A DNA stretch of 64,000 bases from Granulosicoccus antarcticus IMCC3135 (GTDB lineage Bacteria; Pseudomonadota; Gammaproteobacteria; Granulosicoccales; Granulosicoccaceae), in the NCBI RefSeq assembly GCF_002215215.1, contig NZ_CP018632.1, positions 5,080,501 through 5,144,500 of the forward strand, in the 5' to 3' direction. Position numbers and translations under genes: made by a program. A model generated the notes under the pieces. It had not been told where the DNA came from and did no database searches. It was given only the letters and a program-made list of their open reading frames with translations. Positions 8,334 through 16,664 of the stretch are shown in pieces (the stretch's first letter is position 1; each line of letters begins with the position of its first letter).

Positions 8334-10481
8334 TCAGTCGACAGAGACCAGTTGCTCGTGAGCCTCGATAGATATTCGGGCCACTTCCATCAGCTCCTCA
8401 TAGGCAATAGGACTGGCACTACCGCCAGTCATTGCCGCAACGAAGGTCTGAACACAAGAGGCCTGGCCTTTATCCTGCCGAAGCAGATTCATTTTCTTGA
8501 ATCCTGGCCAACCAAACCCCTGAAGTTTCCTGAAGTTATCCAACTGCAGAACTGCATTACCCGCAAACACCTCAATGCGCTCTTTCGGGAACACCTTGCC
8601 CCCATTGGCCAGATAGTGAATGGTGCCGAACGAGCCATCTTCGAAAGACAGCGTTATTGAACACTTGTCCGTGGTTACATCCACGCCCGGATGACTCCCC
8701 ATACACACAGCATGCACCTTGGTGATAGGCGCTCCCACCAGAAAACGCATCAGATCGATGTAGTGACACGCTTCACCAATGATACGGCCACCGCCAACTT
8801 CCTCATCCTGAACCCAGCTATCGGCCTCGATAGCCCCGGCATTCATGGTCATGATCAAGGATTTGGGCGTCGATACACTATTCATCAGTGATTTCATTTT
8901 CTGCACCTGAGGTGCAAAGCGTCGATTGAAACCCACCATCAATACGGGTGCAGCCGCCTTGCTCTGACTGGCCTGGTAGGCCTTGTCAATATCTGCCAAC
9001 TGCTGGTGCGTCATGGCCAGCGGTTTTTCGACAAAAACATGCTTGCCAGCTTCGAGGGCCTGCTGAACATATCCTGCATGTGAGTTGTGACGCGTGACCA
9101 CACAGACCAGATTGATGCTTTCAGCTGAGATAACTTCATCAGCATCGGTACTAACCCGATTGAATCCGTTCTTTTCGCCGTGATGCGTCGCACTGACACC
9201 GCCTTTGGACACCACCGTGTCCAGTGTCACACCCGCACTCTTGAAGGCGGGTATGAGCGTACGCGAGGCGTAATTGCCCGCACCGATAAATCCACAGACG
9301 ATCTGACTCAAGCTGGCATGCTTTGACTTGACTGGTAACGACACAGTCTGCATGGATAAATCAACGGGCTCATCGGTTCTGTAATCCAGCAAGACGCCGA
9401 TTGCATTTTTGTCACTGGTCAATAAACCGTAGGCTTCAACTGCCTGATCAAAGGCATATTGATGCGTTAACAAGGGCGCTACATCCAGTCGCTGTTCTGC
9501 CATCATTTCCAGCACCGCCTGAAAATTTCGATTCTCAGTCCAACGGACAAAACCAATCGGATAATCCATGCCCTTGCCTTCATAGCGCGGATCGTAACGT
9601 CCGGGGCCATATGAGCAAGAGACTTGAAAGGTCAATTCCTTTTCATAGAACTCAGAACGATTAAGCGAGAGTCCGACAACCCCCACCAGAACTATTCTGC
9701 CGCGCTGTCGGCACATTCTGGCCGCATTACTGACCGGCTCATCCGATTTGGTTGAGGCAGTAATAATCACGGCATCAACCCCTTCGCCACCGGAGAAGCT
9801 GTACGCTTTTGCCAGCGGATCTTCGCCGGCTGCCAAGGAGACCGTCTCAGCGCCGAACTGCCGCGCCAGTGCCAGCTTGGACTCATCAAATTCAATTCCC
9901 AGCACTCGGCAGCCTTGTGCCCGTAATAATTGCACCGTCAGCAAGCCGATCACGCCCAGACCAATCACCACGATTCGCTCACCCAACGTAGGTGCCACCA
10001 GACGCAAGCCTTGCAATGCAATGGCGCTTAAAACCGTAAAGGTGGCTGACTCATCGCTGACATCATCGGGAATGGCTGCCACCAGGTTCTCAGGCACCGC
10101 CACCACCTCGGCATGATTACCATTGGAGACAACCCTGTCACCGGGTTTGAACCCTTTGACACCAGAACCGCACTGCAGCACCACACCCACATTGCTGTAT
10201 CCCAGCGGCATGGGCTGATCCAGTTTGCTTTTGACCGCCTCATAGGTCGCGGCCAGACCATCGGTACCGACCTTCTCTAAAACCATCTTGACTTTTTCAG
10301 GCTGCTGTCGCGCCTTGTCAATAAAGTTGGCTTTGCCAAATTCGACCATCATGCGCTCGGTACCGATGCTGATCAGACTACATTGCGTCCGGATCAGAAC
10401 TTCGCCGCTTGCCAGTGACGGTGCGGGTACTGTCGCCAGGCGAGTCTCTCCGCTGGACAGGTTTTGAAGTATCTGTCTCAT
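8334..10481 (-). CDS. Bi-domain oxidoreductase (zinc-type alcohol dehydrogenase fused to Gfo/Idh/MocA)
   Basis: A 715-residue fusion. Residues 1 to about 350 are a medium-chain dehydrogenase with a GroES-like N-terminal half and an NAD(P) motif (VIGLGVIGLLTVQLL). Residues about 390-715 are a Gfo/Idh/MocA oxidoreductase with a second Rossmann motif (GFIGAGNYASRTL) and the family signature VFVEKPLAM, whose Lys-Pro contacts the nicotinamide. A GEACHYIDLMRFLVG segment carries the usual catalytic His and Asp. Such fusions are recurrent neighbours of heparinase II/III genes in polysaccharide clusters and are thought to oxidise or epimerise sugar nucleotides or sugar acids, but the substrate is not known to me. 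The heparinase-like gene here is divergent, 129 bases away, so the two may share a regulatory region. Confidence 0.85.
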   Translation of the reverse strand: MRQILQNLSSGETRLATVPAPSLASGEVLIRTQCSLISIGTERMMVEFGKANFIDKARQQPEKVKMVLEKVGTDGLAATYEAVKSKLDQPMPLGYSNVGVVLQCGSGVKGFKPGDRVVSNGNHAEVVAVPENLVAAIPDDVSDESATFTVLSAIALQGLRLVAPTLGERIVVIGLGVIGLLTVQLLRAQGCRVLGIEFDESKLALARQFGAETVSLAAGEDPLAKAYSFSGGEGVDAVIITASTKSDEPVSNAARMCRQRGRIVLVGVVGLSLNRSEFYEKELTFQVSCSYGPGRYDPRYEGKGMDYPIGFVRWTENRNFQAVLEMMAEQRLDVAPLLTHQYAFDQAVEAYGLLTSDKNAIGVLLDYRTDEPVDLSMQTVSLPVKSKHASLSQIVCGFIGAGNYASRTLIPAFKSAGVTLDTVVSKGGVSATHHGEKNGFNRVSTDADEVISAESINLVCVVTRHNSHAGYVQQALEAGKHVFVEKPLAMTHQQLADIDKAYQASQSKAAAPVLMVGFNRRFAPQVQKMKSLMNSVSTPKSLIMTMNAGAIEADSWVQDEEVGGGRIIGEACHYIDLMRFLVGAPITKVHAVCMGSHPGVDVTTDKCSITLSFEDGSFGTIHYLANGGKVFPKERIEVFAGNAVLQLDNFRKLQGFGWPGFKKMNLLRQDKGQASCVQTFVAAMTGGSASPIAYEELMEVARISIEAHEQLVSVD

Positions 10482-10610
10482 TTTTGGAGTTGTTTCCTTG
10501 ATTCACGATGTAAATTGAGAGCAGAGTATACAGTCTGTGTTTGGCTGCACTGTTCAGCAGTGCATTTATACTGTCGCGTTTTGTGATATCACCCGATCTT
10601 CAGGCTAGCT

Positions 10611-12329
10611 GTGAAAAAAATTCTACTTCTGCTGCATACGCTCCGATATCTAAAACCCATTCAGATCTACGGACGAATCTGGTTCCGCCTGCATCACCCC
10701 CACGTTCGGCCGGTGAGCGGCGCACAAGTACGCACACACACGCGTCCCATGACGCGCTTCGTGCCTGCCAAACAGAGTATTTTCGTCCCCGACTCTGGCC
10801 TGGAAACAGCCCGCAGCGAGTCGACGTCCAGAGCGCTGCTAGCCGATTGCGTGTTTAAATTTCTGGGTGATGAGCACCAGATTCAACAGCCCAAAGACTG
10901 GAATTGTGAGACGAAGGAAAAGCTCTTTTTATATAATGTTCACTATTTTGACGACCTGAATGCCGTTGGATGGGCGCAACGCAGCTCGCATCACACCGCG
11001 TTGATTGAAAACTGGATTGCAGACAATCCGGGGTCTGGTCCCGAGCGCGGAGGAAACGGCTGGGAGCCTTACCCCCTCTCCTTGAGAATCATCAACTGGA
11101 TTCAGTTTTTCGAAAGACTGGAAACCGTGCCAGAGCATTGGTTGAATAGCCTGGCTACTCAAGCCCAATATTTATTCAAACGACTGGAATATCATCTTCT
11201 GGGCAATCACCTGTTCACCAATGCCAAGGCACTGGTCTACGCAGGCTGCTATCTGGAGCACCATGAGGCTTGCCTGAATAAAGGCCTGTCCATACTCCAG
11301 AAAGAAATACCCGAACAGATACTGGCGGACGGCGGACACTTTGAGTTGTCCCCCATGTACCACAGCATCGCATTGGCTGATTTACTGGATTTGATCAACC
11401 TGGCACGCAGCTACCCACAACAGATTCCTGATGCGTTCACCAATACGCTGACGAAAGTCGCTCAAGACATGTTTGCCTGGTTGCTGAATATGCAGCATCC
11501 AGACGGGCAAATCAGTTTGTTCAATGATGCGGCGATGGATATAGCCCCCGATTATCAGGAACTCGCCGCCTACGCTAAATCTCTGGATTTGGCGCTGCCT
11601 CTAACAGCCGGTACCGCTCACTATGCCAAACACTCCGGATACGTCACACTCCACAGTCAGGAACTGTGCTGCATCATGGATGTTGGCAATATCGGACCTG
11701 ATTACATTCCCGGGCATGCACACGCAGACTCACTGACCTTCGAACTCTCCCTGTTCGGACAACGCCTGCTGTGTAATTCCGGCACCTCTGTTTATGGCAC
11801 GGGTCCAGAGAGACTTCGCCAGCGGGGCACTGCCAGTCACAACACGGTTGTCGTTAATAATCGGAATTCAAGCGAAGTCTGGAGTGGGTTTCGTGTTGCA
11901 CGTCGTGCCAAACCGTTTGATGTCAAGGTGGATATATCCACGATCGGCTACAATGCCACGCAGGTGTTTGCGGCACACTCGGGTTATCGTCGTCTGGCGG
12001 GCAAAAATATCCATTCTCGACAGTGGTCTTTTGGACCTGGCTCACTCACAATTACCGATAAACTGACTGGGCCATTCGACTCTGCAGTCGCCTACTTCCA
12101 CCTTCACCCTGATATCCATGTCGACATTTCACCCACAGGCATCGAATTGAGAATGAAGTCTGGACAAACCGTGCAACTAAGGACTTCCGGTGGAATAATG
12201 CAGGTTGAACCCTCGACCTGGCATCCTTGCTTTGGCGCGTCCATCCCGTCAAACCGAATCGCCATCACTTTTAAAAAGGCACAGATCGTCACCCAAATTG
12301 CCTGGAAGAACGCCCCGCTCAACCCATGA
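10611..12329 (+). CDS. Heparinase II/III family protein
   Basis: A 572-residue protein starting at GTG 10611 with AGG seven bases upstream. The N-terminal two thirds is Trp/His/Tyr-rich and alpha-helical in character (for example GWEPYPLSLRIINW and GNHLFTNAKALVYAG), matching the alpha/alpha-toroid domain of heparinase II/III and alginate lyases. The C-terminal third (GHAHADSLTFELS, then GTASHNTVVVNN) matches the heparinase II/III beta-sheet domain with its conserved His residues. Known members eliminate or otherwise process uronic-acid glycans. No classical signal peptide is visible, which is common for EPS-cluster members and suggests either a cytoplasmic or an unusual location. It overlaps the following glycosyltransferase by four bases (ATGA), so they form one transcription unit. 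Confidence 0.88.
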   Translation: MKKILLLLHTLRYLKPIQIYGRIWFRLHHPHVRPVSGAQVRTHTRPMTRFVPAKQSIFVPDSGLETARSESTSRALLADCVFKFLGDEHQIQQPKDWNCETKEKLFLYNVHYFDDLNAVGWAQRSSHHTALIENWIADNPGSGPERGGNGWEPYPLSLRIINWIQFFERLETVPEHWLNSLATQAQYLFKRLEYHLLGNHLFTNAKALVYAGCYLEHHEACLNKGLSILQKEIPEQILADGGHFELSPMYHSIALADLLDLINLARSYPQQIPDAFTNTLTKVAQDMFAWLLNMQHPDGQISLFNDAAMDIAPDYQELAAYAKSLDLALPLTAGTAHYAKHSGYVTLHSQELCCIMDVGNIGPDYIPGHAHADSLTFELSLFGQRLLCNSGTSVYGTGPERLRQRGTASHNTVVVNNRNSSEVWSGFRVARRAKPFDVKVDISTIGYNATQVFAAHSGYRRLAGKNIHSRQWSFGPGSLTITDKLTGPFDSAVAYFHLHPDIHVDISPTGIELRMKSGQTVQLRTSGGIMQVEPSTWHPCFGASIPSNRIAITFKKAQIVTQIAWKNAPLNP

Positions 12330-13552
12330 AAATCCTTTTCCTTTCGGATAATTTTCCGCCCGAATCCAATGCCCCTGCCAGCCGTACTTTTGAGCACGCT
12401 CGGCAATGGGTGGCCGATGGGCATGAAGTGACCATCGTCACTTGCGCTCCCAACTTTCCTGCTGGCAAATTATTCGACGGCTATTGCAACCACTGGGTCC
12501 AGAAAGAGACCATGGCAGGCATGAGCGTGGTACGCGTCAAAACCTATATCACCGCTAACGAAGGATTTATCAGGCGGACACTGGATTATCTCTCTTTCAT
12601 GGTCATGGGAACCCTTGTTTCCCTGTTTCAGCCCAAACCTGATGTCATCATTGCGACCTCGCCACAATTTTTTACAACTCTCGCAGGCTATATGGTTTCA
12701 GTGCTGCGTCGACGCCCCTACGTGTTTGAGCTGCGCGACCTCTGGCCGGCATCGATAACTGCGGTCGGCGTCATGAAAAGCGGCAGAACCATCCGTCTAC
12801 TGGAACGACTGGAGATGTTTCTCTATCGCAAGGCAGCGCTCATTATCCCCGTCACAGAATCTTTCAAGCGCGAGCTGATTGAGCGTGGCATACCCGCCGA
12901 AAAAATAGCGGTCATTTGCAATGGGGTGGACTTGTCTCAGTACCTACCCAGACCCAAAAGCGAGAACCTGGTTCAAGAGTACGACCTGAAGGACAAGCTG
13001 GTTGTTGGCTATATCGGCACGCATGGTATGGCCCATGGCATCCCCAGCGTTGTTGCTACCGCCGCCCGCATGCAAGATGACCAGGACGTCGTGTTCCTGT
13101 TTGCAGGTGGTGGTGCCGCACGCTCGGCGCTGGAAGCTGATGTGCAGAGACGAAATCTGACCAACGTTCGCCTGATACCCATGCAACCCAAATCCTGCAT
13201 GCCAGAGCTGTGGAGTATCTGTGACATTGCACTGATTCCCTTGCGCAATCAAGACCTTTTTCGCTCCGTCATACCCTCGAAGCTGTTTGAATGCATGGGC
13301 ATGGGCATACCCGTCATCATGAGCGTGCCTGAAGGTGAGGCGACTCAGATTGTCCAGAATACCGGCTGCGGCCTGGTGGTACGACCAGAAGATCCCGAAG
13401 CCCTGCAGCAGGCGATCCTGCAACTGAAAGCCGACCAGGCGCACCGCCAGGAACTGAGCCAGAACTGCATTGCTGCAGCCCCGCTCTACTCCCGAGTCAT
13501 GTTGGCCAAGCAGATGCTAGAGAGCATCAGGCAGTTGGTTCGAGTGCCCTAG
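12326..13552 (+). CDS. Glycosyltransferase family 4 (WbuB-like)
   Basis: A 408-residue GT-B glycosyltransferase. The N-terminal acceptor domain starts MKILFLSDNFPPESNAPASR and contains the motif FELRDLWPASI, typical of WbuB-type enzymes. The C-terminal donor domain has VVGYIGTHGMAHG, IPLRNQDLF and the E-x7-E-like segment KLFECMGMGIPVIM that binds the nucleotide sugar. It would add a sugar to the lipid-linked repeat unit in the cytoplasm. Its last 70 codons are part of an imperfect direct repeat that reappears at 16475-16664 on the far side of the acyltransferase gene. Translation is coupled to the heparinase-like gene by a four-base overlap. Confidence 0.9.
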   Translation: MKILFLSDNFPPESNAPASRTFEHARQWVADGHEVTIVTCAPNFPAGKLFDGYCNHWVQKETMAGMSVVRVKTYITANEGFIRRTLDYLSFMVMGTLVSLFQPKPDVIIATSPQFFTTLAGYMVSVLRRRPYVFELRDLWPASITAVGVMKSGRTIRLLERLEMFLYRKAALIIPVTESFKRELIERGIPAEKIAVICNGVDLSQYLPRPKSENLVQEYDLKDKLVVGYIGTHGMAHGIPSVVATAARMQDDQDVVFLFAGGGAARSALEADVQRRNLTNVRLIPMQPKSCMPELWSICDIALIPLRNQDLFRSVIPSKLFECMGMGIPVIMSVPEGEATQIVQNTGCGLVVRPEDPEALQQAILQLKADQAHRQELSQNCIAAAPLYSRVMLAKQMLESIRQLVRVP

Positions 13553-13576
13553 GCACGCTCATGCTCACCGCCAATA
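13339..13576 (+). repeat. Direct repeat copy 1: 3' end of the GT4 gene plus a 25-base relic of the manC tail
   Basis: This stretch matches 16475-16664. It covers the last codons of the intact GT4 gene. After the stop it continues with a sequence that, read on the minus strand, gives GGEHERA and TAG, close to the real ManC C-terminus GDEYGRA at 16639. Similarity stops after CGCCAA near 13576. It therefore preserves an older convergent GT4/manC junction. Confidence 0.75.
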
Positions 13577-13670
13577 GGTGAAAAGCGTAGTCGGTAAGTT
13601 ACGAAAAGCCAGTGGATGTGGCTGGCTATAATTTGATCAGATTCGATATTCTTCTGTTGAACCTATGCTG

Positions 13671-14259
13671 CTATTTTGCCAGTCTTCTACTTAAGGCCAT
13701 CGTTGGTTTTTCAACCGCTAAAAACAAAACCCATGCAATAACGACAGAAAGTACAACTGTAGCAAGACTAATTGCCCAGTAGGACAGCAGACCATGAAAT
13801 TGATGTGCCAATGAAAGTAGAACAATGGCATGCACCAGGTAGAAGCTGTAGGATATTTTCCCAATAAACTGCAGGCTTGGATACTGTAATATTTTTCGTA
13901 AGCGCGTGTTCGCACAAGCCATCACGAGCAAGATAACCACACCTAGAGTCGTCGGCAATTGCCCTAAAACGCGTATTATCGCCTCTTGAGCCTCAGATGG
14001 GAAAAACGCATCGTATTGAATCAATGCAAATCCAAGTCCTAACAATGACCAATGCAGCGATGGCCTTAGTGAGGAAACTACAGTAAGAAGCATCCGATAA
14101 TGTCGTGCAAGAATCGCGCCCGCGAAAAACTGATAGACAAACATCAAGGTAAGTAAGTAATCATTTTCATAATTGAGGGAAGAGTTGGTGTACCAATGCC
14201 CCCCTCGCCCAACCACATACAAACCCATAGCGAACGCAAGGCATACCCAAGCGTTGTAC
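13671..14259 (-). pseudogene. Acyltransferase-3 gene, C-terminal half, separated by an IS66 insertion
   Basis: The open frame gives hydrophobic membrane helices (for example LLGLGFALIQYDAFF and ISYSFYLVHAIVLLS) and ends in a Lys/Arg-rich tail, as in membrane O-acyltransferases of the OafA/acyltransferase-3 family. The first ATG in this fragment is at 14228, but the true N-terminal half is encoded at 15873-16408 beyond an insertion element. Joining bases 16408-15873 to 14250-13671 (keeping one copy of the 9-base duplication) gives 1116 bases, exactly 372 codons including stop, with no frame change. The intact enzyme would acetylate or otherwise acylate the polysaccharide at the inner membrane. 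The fragment alone lacks the catalytic N-terminal helix pair. Confidence 0.88.
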
Positions 14260-15872
14260 GTAAGCGTTCACGGCGTTGGAATAGCGTTTTCTGACTATGT
14301 AGGCTATTCTGAAGAAAAGGCCCTGCGAGTTTATTAGCCATCATCGTGCCCGATCCTCATCTATTAAATCCACCCCAAACGCTTGATGAGGCTCGCACTC
14401 AGATCGAGCAATTGTGGGGTGTGGTCGGTCAGTTAGAATCGATAGTCTCAGAACTTAAAGCGCAAAATGAGGAGCTTGTTGAACAGGTTCGAGAGCTGAA
14501 CGAACGCATGGGCAAAAGCTCGCGTAACTCCTCCCGTCCACCCTCTTCAGACTCCACCTCGCAACGAGCCAACCGAAAAAAGAAACCCAAATCTACAAAA
14601 CGAAAGGGTGCGCAGCCGGGTCATGAAAAGCACGAACGCCCGCTGGTACCCGAAAGTGATGTCGATCAGATTCAGCGCTATTTTCCGACCGCGGCCTGTG
14701 GCTGTGGTGGCTCTATTTTTGTCGATCCCGAGCCACGCTGTCGTCACCAGGTGTTTGATATCCCGGTGGTGCGTTTTTCAGTGATTGAGCATCAGCTGTT
14801 CGGTGGGCAATGCAACGGGTGTGGCAAACATCATTGCGCCCAGACTCCCGATAGCGTGCCTTCGGGGCAGATGGGCCCCAATCTGGTGGCACTTATCGCT
14901 CATCTGTCCGGGCGTTATCATTTGTCGATTCGTAATATTCAGGATTATCTGGTTGAGCACTGGCAGTTGCATTTCAGTCTCGGTGCCCTCTCTCAGGCTC
15001 AGGCAAAAGCGACGAGCGCATTAGGCGACCCGTACCGACAGATTGGCGATTTTGTTCGCCAACAACCCGTGGCGCATGCCGATGAAACACGGCATTTTCG
15101 CGGCAATGAGTGCCGTTGGCTGTGGTCGTTAGTGTGTGTGCAAGCTTGCTATTTCCTGACACAGGCCTCGCGCGGCAAAGAGGCTGCCGATAGGCTGTTA
15201 GGCGAATTCACAGGGTATTTGGTCACTGATGACTACGTGGGTTATAACCGTGTACCGGAAAGTCGTCGTCAACTGTGTTGGCCGCACCTGATTCGAAAAT
15301 TCATCGATATTGCTGGACGGGTAAGCAATGGCGGCAAGATCGGACGCCGACTTTTATTACTTGCCCACGCGGTTATCCGCACCCGACATCGATGGCAAGA
15401 TCAACTCATCGACGAGGCCGTTTATTACCGGCGAATGCAGCGACTACGCCGCAGCTTTCACCAGACGCTGGAGCGAGGTGCCCGGCTACGAATCGATGGG
15501 CGAACCAAACGTCAATGCCAACATCTTCTCAAGCGAGAATCTATGTGTTGGACCTTTCTCAAAGATCACAGGATCCCGCTAGACAACAATAGCGCTGAGC
15601 GTGCGCTTCGGCCCTATGTGATCTGGCGCAAGTTGAGCTTTGCCACCCAATCTTATCAAGGCGATCAGTTTCGTCCCTTGATACTGAGCATCGTGGGCAC
15701 TGCACAACGGATAGGGATCTCAAGCTATCAGTTTATCCGCATCGCGTGTCACCAGTCGATGATTGAGGGCGAGGTGAAAGTGCGCTTTCCGTTTGATACG
15801 CCTCGGTTAGCGACTAGCTGAAAGAATCAGCTGCGGTTCCTACACCCCGCATGCGGGGCCGTGAACGGTTAC
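14260..15872 (+). mobile_element. IS66-family element (single-transposase type) inserted in the acyltransferase gene
   Basis: The ends are imperfect inverted repeats: GTAAGCGTTCACGGC on the left (from 14260), and on the right (ending 15872) the complement of GTAACCGTTCACGGC. They begin with GTAA as IS66 ends do. The flanks carry the same nine bases, GCGTTGTAC, at 14251-14259 and 15873-15881; IS66 elements usually duplicate 8 bp. The element is 1613 bases and carries only a TnpC-type gene, as in the ISBst12 subgroup, without tnpA and tnpB. The intact ends, full-length transposase and perfect target repeat point to a recent insertion. Confidence 0.9.
14346..15821 (+). CDS. tnpC: IS66-family transposase (TnpC type)
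   Basis: A 491-residue transposase starting at GTG 14346. Residues about 12-60 form a coiled coil (leucine-zipper-like, with QLESIVSELKAQNEELVE). A Ser/Lys-rich linker follows, and then a zinc-finger segment with paired cysteines (CGCGG and CNGCGKHHC). The DDE catalytic core includes VAHADETRHFRG (first Asp) and VTDDYVGYNRV (second Asp). The C-terminal IS66_C-type tail contains LDNNSAERALRPYVIWRK with the catalytic Glu. Length and domain order match intact IS66 transposases, so the element is probably still functional. Confidence 0.93.
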   Translation: MPDPHLLNPPQTLDEARTQIEQLWGVVGQLESIVSELKAQNEELVEQVRELNERMGKSSRNSSRPPSSDSTSQRANRKKKPKSTKRKGAQPGHEKHERPLVPESDVDQIQRYFPTAACGCGGSIFVDPEPRCRHQVFDIPVVRFSVIEHQLFGGQCNGCGKHHCAQTPDSVPSGQMGPNLVALIAHLSGRYHLSIRNIQDYLVEHWQLHFSLGALSQAQAKATSALGDPYRQIGDFVRQQPVAHADETRHFRGNECRWLWSLVCVQACYFLTQASRGKEAADRLLGEFTGYLVTDDYVGYNRVPESRRQLCWPHLIRKFIDIAGRVSNGGKIGRRLLLLAHAVIRTRHRWQDQLIDEAVYYRRMQRLRRSFHQTLERGARLRIDGRTKRQCQHLLKRESMCWTFLKDHRIPLDNNSAERALRPYVIWRKLSFATQSYQGDQFRPLILSIVGTAQRIGISSYQFIRIACHQSMIEGEVKVRFPFDTPRLATS

Positions 15873-16408
15873 GCGTTGTACCTCAATACTAGCCACATGA
15901 TGACCGGGAAGATCAGTGCAATTCTCATCTCCATAACCAGCGTCCAAAGAACGGGGTTGAAAACGTCGTTATCAAAGCTACCGACGAGTAACACATGACC
16001 AAGAATGTCTTTCGGCTTTATGGAGTCAGGCCAAATCTGGTGAAACCACTGGCTATAGTCGTCTACTGCGATTGAGGCGAACCCTATATAAGCCAGCCAT
16101 GACAGTGCTACTGCTACAATATAAGCTGGGTAGATACGAATAAATCGCTTTATCAAAAACGGGACTATTTTTACTGGACCGTGATAGAAAGGCATTGCCA
16201 GCACAAAGCCACTAAGCACAAAAAAGAACACGACCGCCTCGGAACCACCCCATAACGCACGAAACGGTGGCAATGAAACAATCTGAATGAACATGGAGTG
16301 TTTTGGCGAGGCATCACCAACCTCAGGCAGCATGACAAGAATATGCGAGAAAACAATTGCCAAGGCAGCTAGCCCTCGGAAAGCATCTAGTTCAATTATT
16401 CGTTTCAT
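15873..16408 (-). pseudogene. Acyltransferase-3 gene, N-terminal half, cut by the IS66 insertion
   Basis: It starts with IIELDAFRGLAALAIVFSH, the classical acyltransferase-3 N-terminus with a conserved Arg and the helix-1 His. It continues with VFFFVLSGFVLAMPFY (the LSGF motif) and KRFIRIYPAYIVA (the R-x10-type catalytic helix region). The frame runs into the insertion and stops after RYNA. With the fragment at 13671-14259 it rebuilds a 371-residue protein of normal family length. The substrate is presumably the polymer made by the surrounding genes. No other acyltransferase-3 gene is visible in the window, so the insertion may have abolished O-acylation. Confidence 0.88.
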
Positions 16409-16474
16409 GCCCAGCTAACCATATCGTTATTTTGCCCATTACAGTCGGATCTTCAATGCTGCGGTCCGACTTTT

Positions 16475-16664
16475 GGCGACTCAGATTGTCCAAGATACCG
16501 GCTACGGCCTGGTGGTGCGACCAAACACACCGCCAGAAGCTGAACCAGAACTGCATTGCTGCAGCGCCGCTCTACTCCCGAGTCATGCTGGCCAAGCAGA
16601 TGCTAGAGAGCATCAGGCAATTGGTTCGAGCGCCCTAGCTAGGCACGCCCGTATTCATCGCCAA
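16475..16664 (+). repeat. Direct repeat copy 2: decayed duplicate of the GT4 3' end joined to manC
   Basis: From GGCGACTCAG at 16475 the sequence repeats the end of the GT4 gene at 13339, including the stretch encoding NCIAAAPLYSRVM and MLESIRQLVR. It lacks about 60 internal bases and the upstream part is out of frame, so it is a relic. Its end overlaps the stop region of manC (CTAG shared on opposite strands), which is the arrangement expected of the ancestral convergent GT4/manC pair. Confidence 0.8.

Noticed and set aside
12944-13444. 166-codon minus-strand frame in the GT4 gene
   Set aside because: Antisense shadow without protein-like composition.
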